Shown: positions 29,940-41,899 of the stretch, piece after piece | Numbering within the stretch: the stretch's first letter is position 1 | How the letters are laid out: each line of letters begins with the position of its first letter | Source: Apoda limacodes | Taxonomy: Eukaryota > Arthropoda > Insecta > Lepidoptera > Limacodidae | Assembly (NCBI GenBank): GCA_946406115.1 | Contig: OX291561.1 | Location: forward strand, 612,273-676,272 | Length of the DNA stretch: 64,000 bases | Direction: 5' to 3' | Made by a program: the position numbers and the translations under genes | Notes under the pieces: generated by a model | What the model was told of the DNA's origin: nothing | Database searches by the model: none | Seen by the model: the letters and a program-made list of their open reading frames with translations, nothing else

Positions 29940-32900
29940 GTTTATTTAAAAGTGTTATATTAGTAATTAGTAGTCGCTTTTATGTAAAAATCAAAGGTAA
30001 GTTTTATTGAAATTATTTATAAAAATGTGACCAATTGTTAAATATGCCTATTTAGTACAAAATAGGATCGAACTATTCATGAATTATTTAGTGTCGGTTC
30101 TGCTTTATACAAAAACATGTTAACAAGTCTTTGACTTATTGTGTATTAAGTCTTTATTTTATAAAACACTGTTCCGTTTGCCGGTAGTGTGTTGTCGGCT
30201 TTAGAAGTTAGGTCAGATTTTTACAAAAGTGTTCTTGAAATCTGAAGTCGTACTTTGTTATGATTCTTTATTTTATGAAACATAATTGTCTTGTATTAAA
30301 TTTTTGAATGCATATAAGATATTGTGTCACTTATAGATGAAATAATTTGTTTAAAAGAAATTAGAAAGTAACTTAACTTTTTTTCAGAATGTCTTCAAGG
30401 TCGAAAAAGATAATGGAATTGATTAATTCTACAACCGACCCTTCTCGTGATGATGCAGAAGCTCAAATCCAAGATCCCATTCTTAACCCAGGCCCTAGTC
30501 AATCTCCGATTCAAAGTAATACGTCTGATAGCAACAAAGTGGCGTTTGACATAGATGAGGATATTTCAGTTCAGAATGTTGCAGTTAATGTCGAGGTAAG
30601 TACTCGTAATTATTATTTTATTTTTTCGACTGGTTTATCTTTCGACTTTTTTTATGGTATTTTATTTTTAAACTAGAATTGCGCAAGCGACGTGGTCGCG
30701 TCATTAAGTTTACCTGTCATCCTCTATTTTAGGTACCCCTTAGGGGGTGTAATTGTGAATACTAGATGAATCATGTCTTTTTAAACCTTGTATTTTGTCA
30801 TCTACGTTTGACGCTGACTATATTATAACTAACTATGTATGTTCTGCCTGTCTACATACATACATCTTTCTATCTACATACATACATACATACCTGCATG
30901 ATTAGGAACAGAAATGAATAAATTGTCAATGGCCATCGGTTCCAATTGCGTGAATCTTCAAATAGCTATTCTTTTTTTTACAGATGTTATGTGATGTTAC
31001 TAATAAACCAGCGTTATTACAATGTGACGGACTTTTTAGAAAGCGAGCTCACTCATCATCATAAAAATTCTAGCCGTAAAAGAGACCAAGTTGACTTTAA
31101 TATTTCACATTCTGGTGAAATCAGTGCAGATATCAGCGACAATGACAATCCAACCTATGATAGTCAAATAAAATAAAAGAAAATAGAACCAGTACATCCT
31201 TCATCACGTCGATCATCATCTAGCTCCAGCAGCTCCTCATCCTCCAGTTCAAGCAGCTCCGGCAGTTCCAGCAGTTCCTCATCTTCATATTCTGATGCTA
31301 ATACAGTGGTACAACCTTCTACCTCCGATAACGTGGATGATAATACTATCAATAAAACAGATACTACAGCTAATGAACAGTCAACAAACGGACAAGAAAC
31401 AAGTAAAATTGAAAACTCTGAAATGAACGAACTCAACATAGAAGAAGAAATAGAGATTTTTAAGAAGTAAGGTAGAAAGCGCACAAGTAATCCTCAAAAG
31501 TGGAAACAAAACTTAAATAAAATTCTAAGAAATTCTGGACGATCTTATGAGACTACGAAAAAAAACGCAGCTCGTGAAGTGAAACCGCCTTGTAAAGACA
31601 AGAAGTACAGGCTTAAATGTTATGAAAAGTTTACACCTCTTCAAAGACAGGCTATTTTTGATGCTTATTAGAATATCGGTGAACTCAATCAGCAGCGATC
31701 GTTTATTCAGTCTTGTATGTCCGATGTCACTCCTAGGTATAAATATACAGACGCCATGCGCCCAAGGCAAGCTAATAAAGCTTTCATTTTATAGTAAATG
31801 GTACACCAATCCGGGTTTGTAAACCATTTTTTGTTGGTACGCTGAATATATCCGATCGTGTTAATCTTACAGTAAACTAAAAGTGTCAAAACCATGGTAT
31901 CGAAGAGTTAAACACTACAACAATCCCACTACTGATGAAACACTGATTTCAGACATTAAAACTTTTATAGACTCAATACCAAGGATTCCGTCACATTACA
32001 CAAGGCAAACTTCTTCTGCCTATTCTCGATTATGCTGATGCTAGTTATATTGACCTTACCGAGGAGCAGCTTAATAAACTTGAGCGACTTCAAAACTTCT
32101 GCATTAGACTCATATTTGATATACGTAAGTACGACCATATTTCCGAATTCAGATCAAAGCTCAAGTGGCTCCTAATTCGACTTCGCCGGGATGCTCATGT
32201 TCTCTTTCTTCTATATAACGTCCTGTTCAATCCAAACACACCAGTATACTTAAAGAAACGTTTTAATTTTATCGGAAATACTTCTCTTTGAGAGACTACA
32301 CGCTGGATGCTAAAAATTCCTTTGCATTCCTCACAATTTTACAATGATTCTTTTACTGTAAAGGCTGTTAGATTATGGAACGCTTTACCTTTAGAAATAA
32401 AAAGAGCAAAATCGAAGGCAATATTTAAAAATCTTATTATTGCTCATTACTTGAAGAACTAAAATAACATCACTACCTTTATTTGTTTATATATATTTTC
32501 TTATACGTAGTACTATTATAATTATATTTATTATACATGTGTATTTATATATGTACTTCTATTAATGTGTATTTATACATACATTATTTATATATGTTAT
32601 TTATGTGTAATTATTTATTTTATATGCATTATTTTATTATATATATACTTCTTAATAATTGTATCGTAACACACCTACTATACTTTGTTTAACTTTATTA
32701 TTTCCTCTACCCAAAGCTTCGCTTTAAAGCGATAAGACTGCCTTTTGTTTTTCTGTATTTGTAAATATGTTTTGTTTGTAAATTTTTTATGTTGATGCAA
32801 TAAAGTATAATAATAATAATAATAATAATAATAAACTTCTACTCGCGAATACATAGACGGGGGAAAAACTATGACAGATCTCTTCAATGACTTCAAGGTA

Positions 32901-34083
32901 GCGCAAGAGAAAAACAGTAAGCCCTATGGTAAGTATTGCATATTTTACCGTACATTTACTAAGGAATTTAATATTTCATTTTTTTGTCCGCGAAAAGACC
33001 AATGCGATCTTTGTCTACAGTACACAAATTCATATCAGAGCAAAAAAGTATGATTCATGATAAGTATATAGCTCATATAAAAGAAAAAAAGCTAAGTCGT
33101 AGTGAAAAACATGATGACCGTTGCAAAATAGACGACTAAAATAAAGTCTTAGTGTTCGACTTGCAGGCGGTGTTACAATCGCCACGACGCCACGAGGCGA
33201 TACATCAGCTTTTTACTATAAATCTAAATTAAATAGTTATAACTTTACAATCACACTCTTAAACAAAAAAGTTGAAGCCCAGATGAAAGTTTCCTATACT
33301 GATGTAGACTGCTATTTCTGGAATAAAACTGATGCCAAACGCGGTGCTAATGAGATAGGCTCCTGTTTATTGGATTGCTTTGAGAGACTATGTTGTGAAG
33401 CAGATGTAAGTGTAAGTGTAATAGTGCTAGTAATAGTGACGGCCTGAACTTGGTTCTGTATTCAGACAACTGCTGCGGTCAAAATGAGAATAAATATATA
33501 GTAGCGCTTTATCTCTATGCTGTAACCCACCTGAATATAGAATCAATCACACACAAATTTTTAATTAAAAGTCACACTCAAAATGAGGGTGACAACATTC
33601 ATAGCCTGATCGAAAAAGAAATTAAAAAGAACTTAAAATCAGAACAATTTATTGCCCCCACCAATATGCAGCCATTATTAAAAATGCCAAAAAGACTGGT
33701 CAAAAGTTCCGCGTACACGAGTTTACATACGACTCATTTTTAGACCTAAAAAAACTGCAGGAAGATTTGGGATACAATTTTACTGAAACTGATAAAAATG
33801 TTTTATCATGGAATGATATCAAAGTTATTAAAGCAATAAAAAGTGAACCTTTTTCATTCTATATGAAAACATCATACAAAGATGCAGAATTTGCAAAGAT
33901 AAACTTAAGAAACAAGAGAAAAAAATTGAATCCCCTATCAGAGCTGACAACAGTAAAAGCATACACGGGTAAGCAAAAGCTCGGTGAAAATAAAAAGAAG
34001 GATTTAAAAGAGTTACTTGATAAAAATTTAATACCCAATTTTTATAAAGATTTTTATTTTTATTTTTATGATACGATTCTGTA
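29940..34083 (+). pseudogene. spliced gene of an unnamed arthropod family (YSDNC-GQN motif), split by a LINE
   Basis: I recognise the family by its motif set but know no function. A 5' exon ends CAAAG|GTAAGT at 29996, and TTTTTTCAG|A at 30387 precedes ATG 30389 (MSSRSKKIMEL). A second donor GAG|GTAAGT lies at 30595 and acceptor TTTTTTTACAG at 30983. Then come a Ser-rich tract (31200-31300), RKRTSNPQKWKQNLNKI (31470-31530), KFTPLQRQAIFDAY, FIDSIPRIPSHYTRQ (to 32008), TREYIDGGKTM (32841 on), CPRKDQCDLCLQYTN, YTDVDCYFWNKTDAKRGANE, LYSDNCCGQNENKYIVALY (33455) and IKSHTQNEGDNIHSLIEKEI, ending TAA about 34081. Stops (31174, 31468, 31669 and others) and frameshifts make it a pseudogene. YSDNC-GQN and the following acidic HTQNEGD could belong to an RNase H-like nuclease fold, which is inference. 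Confidence 0.75.
32015..32832 (+). mobile_element. LINE insertion, 5'-truncated, with 8-bp target duplication
   Basis: 818 bp encoding the C-terminal part of a LINE polyprotein: PILDYADASYIDLTEEQLN, KLERLQNFCIRLIFD, FTVKAVRLWNALPLEIKR, ending about 32460. A 3' region follows with CAATAAAGTATAATAATAAT and a (TAA)n tail at 32809-32832. The insertion is flanked by AAACTTCT (32007-32014 and 32833-32840). Removing it restores the reading frame of the surrounding gene across ...YTRQTSTREYI. One stop (about 32289) lies in the LINE frame. Confidence 0.93.
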
Positions 34084-35597
34084 ATAATGAGGGTGAATAC
34101 TTCCAAGGTACAAAACATTTGAATGTTAAGTTTAGTCTTGTAATGACTGAGTAAGTGCCAAATATTGAGAAAATTGATCTCTTTATTAATAAATAAGAAC
34201 AATTAGGTATTATCGTGTTGTTAAATAGTAGAAAAGTGTGACTGTTGCTATTTCCTTGAGAATTTTTATTCAAATTTACGGTTTGCTTTTAGATTATAAA
34301 TAAAAACTGGCTCCTAAATTATTAATTTAATATCGATCTCTTTGTTAAGTTTAATTCGTTAATATTATAACCTAGGATAAATTTTTACTGCTTTTTTTTA
34401 TAAAGTTTATAAATTACATTATTAGGAGTCAAAGTTTCTTTCAGAGTTGATTTTAAAGTACCTACCTATATACAAATCGTGCACTGTGATTAGGTATTTG
34501 AATATTGTACGAGTTTTAAGTTCTATTCAAAATATCTTTATTTATCGAAGTATTAAGATTCAATCATGTATAAGTGAAATACTACATAAAAGTAGAGGAG
34601 TAAGTACCTACAGTTAATTATTACTTGACTGTTGTTGTATACAAGATTTATTGTTAATTAAAGTTTGCATTACAATAAGGTACAACACAATTCACAATTG
34701 TTTTGTACAAGGTACAATAACCAGTCCCTTCCACCAATGAGGCTACCAGCAGGGCTGACACAGGTCAACATTTTATTTGAACTTTACTATGTTAGTGATT
34801 CTTTTTATTAATAAAAATAATAAATAAAACGGAATATTTTTTATACTTATCTTTTATTTTATATACCTTATAAACTCATTTATCATAACAATAAGAACAT
34901 ACATTGAATAAAATACGGACTCAATTCAGAATATATCACCAGTATTAAATCAATGTAACTTTATCTTTTATATTAAACTGACGCATCTTGAGGGACAATT
35001 TTTTTAACCGATTAATTTATAGTAAAAAATTTAAATTTCTTTAAAATTATACTCAAACATTAAAACTCACTTTATCAACTATCCGTACAATACATTATTT
35101 CATTATATAAAGCTATTTTTATTGAGTAATAAGCCATTTTGTAAGGAAAGTCAGGTTTGCTAAATCGTTTTTTGCGATTTCCCGAATAACGTCTTTTTTG
35201 AGTTATGTCAGTATATGATCAAGCGTATATATATTTGTGTATCTCGGAAACGACTTAAACGATTTGGATGAAATGTTGTATTTAGATAGAGTTTTGCTTT
35301 TTTTAAGTTTACCTATATAGTTGTATATTTTGTAAAATAGCGATTTTTGAAAAAAAAATATCTTTAGGTGATGGCATACCCAAATAAGGTTAAGTTTGCA
35401 AGAATTTGATTAATTTTGTTACAGTGTTGAGTACACACACCTGACGTGAAAAATGTTATAGTTCGAATCTTAACTAGGTGGATTTGCTAATATTATAATA
35501 ATTTGCTTATTAAAACAGTTTAATTAAATAGTTTAACTTTAATTAAAATAGTTTATAAAACTAAGAGTGATATTCTCTTGATTTTTATTTCATAATA
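34084..35597. other. no gene recognised
   Basis: AT-rich, with scattered AATAAA signals near 34300 and 34810. 35160-35330 (TGTGTATCTCGGAAACGACT and on) resembles text found in dispersed repeats, but no boundaries are visible. Confidence 0.4.
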
Positions 35598-35800
35598 CTA
35601 GCTTTACGCCCGCGGCTCTGCTCGCATTACTTTAAGATTTGTACAGTTATTTAATCAAAAACAGAAAAGATTAATATTCAATTATTTTCATCTTTCGAAA
35701 TTTTTTTTGCACACAAACTTTCACCCTTCAGGACGTGTTATATATATTTATTTATATATCAAGTTTTCTTTAGGTAGAGTTAAGCATAAATACACTATTT
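35598..35800 (+). repeat. CCCGCGG dispersed repeat, 5' fragment
   Basis: Opens with ACTAGCTTTACGCCCGCGGC and TCTGCTCGCATTA. A minus-oriented piece of the same family lies at about 36165-36232 (AAGGAGTTGCCGTAAGAATC). Confidence 0.6.
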
Positions 35801-36779
35801 CCCAAACAAACTGCCTCCTGTCTTTTCCCCTTAACGATTGTCTTTTAAAAATCCCAAAAGACATGTTTGATTAATTCAGAATTAAATAAAAAAAAATCAA
35901 AATTCTTTATTATCATTATAAGACTTATTTGACAGATGCCGGGGCCCCCCTTTTGAGTTTTACAAAACCTGAACCTGCGTTACAAGAAGCCCGCTCTTTC
36001 AACAGTTCAGTATAACACTTATATTTAATTTTGTACATAGGTATATTATATCATTATTCATATAACTGTGATACTTAACCTAAAGTATAATTTTTTTCTC
36101 TTTATTATCTGAAAGAATAGTAAATATTGCTTGCATGTGCGTTTATGTCATTAGTATAGTTAAGGAGTTGCCGTAAGAATCCCACGTTGATGACCAAATG
36201 TAGAGCGTGCGGAGCCGCTGTCCAAAATAATCGTATTGTATTGTATAATCATAAGATGTTTATCTCAAGCTGGCAATAATCAGATTCTTCTGAGCCGGCG
36301 GTCAAAATTTAAAACTACAGTCGCCGTATTGAACAGCTATTGAATTAGCGACTAAACACCCTACTGTAAGTACAACTAAAAAACTGCTGGCATTATGGCG
36401 CTTAAACAATGTGCCGCATAAAAACGAAAAAAAGGTTGGATAGTGCAATTCCTTATAGTAAGTTAAAAAGAAAAACATCTGACTTGTGTTTACTTTAAAA
36501 GTATTTAATTCGAGTGAAAGGCAGCCATTTCTACCGTTTGAGCGTCAAAGTATCTCGTCAGAAATGGGTGCTTTTCGTCCCTTAGTTAACAATTTACAAT
36601 TCCTTCACCGGTGAGATTGCCGGACGCCGTTATGTAATGACATGAATGAAACAGTTTTGATGCTCAGAAATATGGTTTGTAGCATAATTCTAAAAGTAGC
36701 AGTTTATTCGCGAGCTGAAGTCAATGTATTAAAAAAGTGAAAAACCTTATCATTCCCAGTTCATGCATTATTTGTATTA
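35801..36779. other. no gene; possible minus-strand retroelement end
   Basis: 35880-35960 read on the minus strand ends in AATAAAGAATTTTGATTTTT, which looks like a retroelement 3' tail. The rest is unassigned. Confidence 0.3.
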
Positions 36780-37147
36780 AGCCGGGTCTCCTGCTCGTGT
36801 TTCGCTAAAACATTACAGAAAAAACTCTACACAAAAGATGTTTTATTTAAAATGCACGTGTTGTCTCCTGCTTTAGTATTGTTGTTTGATGTTTATGATA
36901 ACTGATATTGATGTGAATAAAATTACCATCACAGATTACATTAGATTATGTACCACAGATCATATATACGAACGAAATAAATGATTATGCCCCGCCCCCT
37001 ACCCTCGCGGGGGTAAATGTTTAGATGTTGTCCGTCGAGCGTGGAAAGCAAAAACAATTTTGCCATCAATAAAAAAAAGTTTTAACAACAAAAATGTGTA
37101 GTGAAATGTGGTTGTGTAATATTTCGGCGAGTGCAGGAGACCCGGCT
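36780..37147. mobile_element. PIF/Harbinger-like MITE
   Basis: A 368-bp non-coding element with inverted ends AGCCGGGTCTCCTGC (left) and GCAGGAGACCCGGCT (right), continuing with weaker pairing inward (CGTGTTTCGCTAAAACATTA against the reverse complement CTCGCCGAAATATTACA). It is flanked by TTA on both sides (36777-36779 and 37148-37150). A 3-bp TTA/TAA duplication is typical of PIF/Harbinger elements, hence the assignment. Confidence 0.82.
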
Positions 37148-37257
37148 TTATAGTCTGTCTACATATGATAGTTTACTTTTTGTATATTATCTACCTGTCA
37201 CGCGGAAGGGTCCGGGGTTTTTCGCGTAATAGTTTTCATTCGAAGTGGAGATAACCG

Positions 37258-37425
37258 TGATTTTTTTTTTTTATTATACTAAGGTGGCAATATAAGCTCA
37301 CGGTCCGCCTGGTGGTAAGCGGTCACCGTTGCCTATGGACTTGCAGCAACAGGGGTACCACTCGCGCGTTGCCAACACTTCAAGAATCTAATAACTTTTT
37401 TCTTGAAGAACCCCATACTTCCTTA
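37258..37425 (-). repeat. LINE family A 3' end
   Basis: Read on +: T run, TATACTAAGGTGGCAATATA, CACGGTCCGCCTGGTGGTAA, CACTCGCGCGTTGCCAACAC and CTTGAAGAACCCCATAC, colinear with 11595-11745. Confidence 0.8.
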
Positions 37426-37585
37426 GAATACTTAGAGAAAAATCAGATACATAATTATTTATCAGATACATAATTTGTTGTCAAATCCGTTGCGACGTGA
37501 CGCGTGGGACGTGACGACGCGACGACGCGTGACGGACGTAACGCAATCAGAGCGCGAGTCCCCCGGGCGACACCTACGCACTTTG

Positions 37586-38005
37586 AGAATCAAATCAAGT
37601 CAAATCTTTATTTTTGCAACATTGAATTTACAAAATCACTTATTGTCATCAATTGTTCATTGTATGAACAGCGAGAACACAAAAAAACAACTTAAGATAT
37701 ACAAATGTATGAACAGTAAGAATACAACTTAAGATATACAAATGCATGAACAGTGAGAACACAACTATACAATTTAAGTATACAAATGTATGGACAGTGA
37801 GAACACAACAATACAATTTAAGTATACTAATGTATGAACGGTGAGAACACAACTATACAATTTTAGTATACAAATGTATGGACAGTGAGAACACAACAAT
37901 ACAATTTAAGTATACTAATGTATGAACAGTGAGAACACAACAATACAATTTAAGTATACAAATGTATGAACAGTGAGAACACAACAATAAAACTCAAGAT
38001 ATACA
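37586..38005. repeat. 44-bp minisatellite, about eight units
   Basis: GAACAGTGAGAACACAAC recurs every 44 bases from about 37660 (for instance 37751, 37795, 37839). Units alternate between TATGGACAG/ACAAAT and TATGAACAG/ACTAAT forms, suggesting an 88-bp higher-order unit. The left flank (37586-37660, CAAATCAAGTCAAATCTTTA) looks like a minus-strand LINE 3' end. A single unit-like word (ATAAACAGTGAGAACACAGC) appears at 43921. Confidence 0.88.
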
Positions 38006-38071
38006 ATATATGTAACATTGGCGGTATGTATGCAATATGGTGTCTTTATGTCGTACGCTCCAGTGGTATAG

Positions 38072-40329
38072 TTTAAAGTTTTCGTATAATTGATGTGGAA
38101 GTGTGAGTGGTGAATTTATTATTTACCACGAAACCCAACACTACAAGAATAAACGTTTATATAAGCTGAACTGCTGTTTTATTTGTAGCTAGTAAAATAA
38201 CATTACAATAATTGGTAAATGATAACAATTGTAAAATATCTAAAAGAGACAATATATAAAACAACACGTTGCTAGGAAACCTAACATTCAGTGTCAGATG
38301 TAAAACTTGTCTATGCTCAATCATTAGAGCAAAGAGTTTGTCATAGAGACATACAGTCTTCACACCCTCCCAACTTTTTTCAGGATCGAGAGATTCTGCT
38401 GAGACCGACTCTTTTGCTTAAATCTTGTAGTCTGGGTCCGTAGAGTGGTTTGGTCAGCATGTCAGCTTGCTGTAGCTCTGAGGACACTTGCTTCACTTCA
38501 AGTTCTCCATTAGCTACACATTCTCTGACGAAGAAATTCTTCAGTTTTATGTGTTTCGTACGCTTGTGGTACTCGTACTTAGGGTTCTGTGAAAGCTTGA
38601 TTGCTGACTCGTTATCAAGGTAGAGAATAGGCTTGTTTAACTTCATCAGTTCCTTAAGTAGGCTGTTTAGCCATATAAGTTCTTGAGAAGCCTCACTGGC
38701 TACGATTGTTTCTGCTTCAGTTGATGAAATCGATACAACGCTTTGGCGTTGCGATCTCCAGCTAATAGCAGCTCCGGCGAGTAAGCACACAGTGCCAGAT
38801 GTAGACCTGCCAGTTGATTGATCTCCAGCAAAGTCAGAGTGACTATAACAAAGTATGTTCTCTGGTGTGTCCTTCGTGTACGACCAATATCAGAGCTTCC
38901 TTTGAGATAGCGCAAAATTCGTTTAACGAGTGCAAAGTCCTTTTCAGTTGGCGCTTCAAGATGTCTTGATGCCATTCCAACAGCATAGGAAATATCAGGC
39001 CTTCTGGCCACTGCTAAGTATGTCAGTGCACCTACGGCCTGCCTAAAAAGGAAAGCTTGATTCAGCTTGTGTTTGTTCTTCTCCTTCTCCCATGTTTTCT
39101 TTAACAATAGGTGTCGGTGCAGACTTGCAGTTACTCATGTTGAATTTTTGTAAGAGTTTCGTTGTATAGGATGTTTGAAGGAAAGTGATCTTATTATCCA
39201 CTTCGCTAAACTCCATTCCAAGGAAATATTTAGCAGGTGACGTTCTAATCTTTAGTCTCTTTTGTAGCTCATTAATAAATTCGGTTTCAGCCTCAATATT
39301 ATTGCTGGCTACGTGTCCGTTATCAACGTATAAAGCGATATGGACTTTCTTTGTCCCTCTTACTCTTGTGTCATTGTCATGAGAATGTTTGTAGAAGTTA
39401 TTTCGTAGAAGTTTTTTCTTCAGTATTTTAACATCTTTTGAGATGACTATCTTGCGCTCAGTTGGAATGTAGAGCTTGTATGCTTTGCTTGGACCTTTCT
39501 TCAGAACAAAGGCTTAAGATCCAAACGGATGTAAGTGGTTGACGCAGGGCTTTCTTAGTACCCATCGTTCGAATGGAGTTTGATTTCCAATAGCGCTGTT
39601 GATGCTTCTGTTTGCAAAATAGTTTGCTGTATTAACTGCTTCAGCCCATAGATGCATCGGGGCTTTGGAATCACATAGCATAGCTCTTGCTTTTTTCCAC
39701 TAATGTCCGATTCTTCCGTTCTGCAAGACCGTTTTGATGTGGCGTGTAGGATGCCAATAAACGTTGTGCAATCCCGTTTGCCTTTAGATGATTTTGAATG
39801 TATTCTCTGCAAATTTTATGTGAGTTGTTTTTGAAGTGTTTGTATCCATAAACCTGTTTAGTTGTACTCGTACGTTGTTCTCTTCTCGTTTAGTGAGTAT
39901 CAACTGTTTAAGAAGTGACGCTTATACGATCTTATGGACCTTTACTTGCATAAACTTATTAGTTTGTCTTAAATTTCTTTCGCTGTTTTGCAATTTGCTT
40001 CAGTTCCGATGAAGCGATTATAAGGATAAGTGTAGACTTAGCTCCTTCGATGTCTTCAGCACTTGCAGTAGCACTTGGGGCACTTTGCACATATTTCCAA
40101 AGTTTTGTCTTTCACTAGCACAGTTTCAGCTTGTATTGCCCAAGTATCGTAGTTGGCCTGGTTAAAGGTTCAATACGTATCTTCGACATGTTTAATTTTT
40201 CTTGTAGTTTTTTTTTTATTTACTCTCTGCTACCATTTAAAGTTTTCGTATTATTGATGTGGAAGTGTGAGTGGTAGATTTATTATTTACTATCTAAACA
40301 CGTTGTCATAGAGACATACAGTCTTCACA
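38072..40329 (-). mobile_element. Copia LTR retrotransposon, internally deleted
   Basis: LTRs at 38072-38364 (3' LTR on the minus strand) and 40236-40329 (5' LTR, about 200 bp deleted internally) share TTTAAAGTTTTCGTAT and CATAGAGACATACAGTCTTC. Both outer borders carry TATAG (38067-38071 and 40330-40334), a 5-bp target duplication as in Copia. Directly inside the 5' LTR, 40225-40235 reads TGGTAGCAGAG on the minus strand, the initiator-methionine-tRNA-type primer site used by Copia elements. Inside the 3' LTR, GTTGGGAGGG (minus strand, 38365-38374) is the polypurine tract. The internal region is only about 1.87 kb, against roughly 4-5 kb for an intact element. Confidence 0.93.
38380..40195 (-). 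pseudogene. Copia gag-pol remnant
   Basis: Minus strand, right to left. Gag start MSKIRIEPLTR (about 40190) and AKSTLILIIASSELKQI, then ASKGP and FLKQLILTKREENN (gag). A deletion leads straight to integrase HQNGLAERKNRTLVEK (about 39725), with a frameshift near it, and its C-terminal part. A second deletion leads to the reverse-transcriptase centre ALYVDN (about 39330; YVDD expected), then AKYFLGMEF, and ARRPDISYAVGMASRHLEAP (about 38990). The RNase H end is the best preserved: SWRSQRQSVVSISSTEAE, LDNESAIKLSQNP, HKRTKHIKLKNFFVRE and QQADMLTKPL, ending 38380. Integrase before reverse transcriptase is the diagnostic Copia order. Missing protease, most of integrase and half of reverse transcriptase, it cannot be active. 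Confidence 0.88.
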
Positions 40330-40334
40330 TATAG

Positions 40335-41144
40335 TGTATAGAAACCGGCGGCAGCAGTGCAATTTTATCACTAATTTGGCAGTAAATGTCAATGGATACC
40401 ACTCTGGAAATAGGTTTTTTTGATCATAAATAGCTTGCAATAGTTCTTACTGCTTTCGGACAATAAAATAGCAATGTAAAAGAATTTTTATTTTATTTAA
40501 GTTGTTTACTTTAATTTGTTACTTAGAAATAACGGGGCCCATGATAGGATTCTTATTTTATTACAAAACCCTAATGTTGGCCTGCGGCCGAGACAAGGGA
40601 GATGACAACAATTTTATAATTTATTAGTATCCTAAGTTAGGGCTCTTATAGTTTATAAGGTGTTCCATGCCCGTTTATTGAATGACCAAAGTTCAGCCGC
40701 CTTTTAATGTTAGTTATACTATTTTATTAGACTATAAAAATCACAGCCGACATAAGGCTACTCTTACAACCTAAGCTCGGCCACATTTACCTGTTCTGAA
40801 GAAATATAGGATGTTCAAAATTCAATGTCTATTCATGTAACTGTGTGGAACAGTGTGTTCATAATTTTTGCTAAAATACTCAATGCAGTTTGCCACATTA
40901 ATAATTTATTTTTTAATAATAATATAGAAATTTAAATAATTTTATTATATTTTATTTATCATTCGTTAAATTCAGTTTTTACATAAAAATCATAAGAAAA
41001 TACCTATATAATCTAATATAATTTCTATTTTAATTCAACTTTCAATTTTAAATAACAATGACTAATAATGCCTTCTTTTGTTTACGATTTAGAACATTCT
41101 TTACTGGCCGATATTAGAGTAAAAGAAGGTTGTATTGTGGAAAT
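40335..41144. other. no gene recognised
   Basis: AT-rich, no open frame or repeat assigned. Confidence 0.4.
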
Positions 41145-41215
41145 GTTACAAGCGTCCATAGGTTATGGTGACCGCTTACCATCAGGCGGACCGTCGGCTT
41201 GTTTGCCGATTTTTA
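41145..41215 (+). repeat. LINE family A 3' end, plus orientation
   Basis: ACAAGCGTCCATAGGTTATG, GTGACCGCTTACCATCAGGC and GGCTTGTTTGCC match the reverse complement of the tails at 11600, 37258 and 51089. Confidence 0.75.
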
Positions 41216-41416
41216 ATATATAATATTTAATTTATTTTTTAATATTTAAAAAAAATAAAATACCTACTGTTCTATTCTTTTTACTTAGAAATAATTGGAA
41301 ATCTCTTTCTAGACTTTCAATCTTAGTGACACATTGTTCACAGTAGATGGTACAATTATTTTAAAAACTAGGTAGCATACGGCTAATTTTTTAAATAGGT
41401 ATGTATTCATTATAAA

Positions 41417-41735
41417 AATCCATACTAATATTATATATGCGCAAGTAAATCTGTCTGTTTGTACCTCTTCACGCTTAAACAGCTGTACTGATTAAGATGA
41501 AACTTAGCATGGAGATAGTTTGACTTCCGAGTACATAGGCTACTTGAAAACGTCAAGTGTGAGTAGGTCTTTTTATAATTAAGGAGTTTCCGTTGAAATC
41601 TTACATCTATAACCGAATTCAGGGCGGAAGGAACTGCGGTCAAATTTGGCATGGACATAGTGAGATTCTATAAGTGAGGAGTTGTCGTTGAAATTCTACA
41701 CCCATAACGCGGGCAAAAGCTAGTATTATATCACC
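41417..41735 (-). repeat. CCCGCGG dispersed repeat, minus orientation
   Basis: Starts ATCCATACTAATATTATATA, then CCTCTTCACGCTTAAACAGC, and ends ACGCGGGCAAAAGCTAGTAT, the mirror of the copies at 27284 and 29318. The word GGAGTT(T/G)(C/T)CGTTGAAAT occurs twice. Confidence 0.75.
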
Positions 41736-41899
41736 TGTGTCTCACTGACTGCCTCAAACGAAAACCTCTGCTTCAGTTCATCATTGGTCACTCATGATCC
41801 TGTCTGATCGAGGGTCAATAAATTGCAAATCAAATGGTGACACTTTTGATTTTATTACCTACTATTATTTTGCACGCTCTAGGCAGTGCTCTTTATACT

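Noticed and set aside
31164..31484. 106-codon minus-strand open frame, acidic/Leu-rich
   Set aside because: It is the complement of the Ser-rich tract of the YSDNC-GQN family gene on the + strand.
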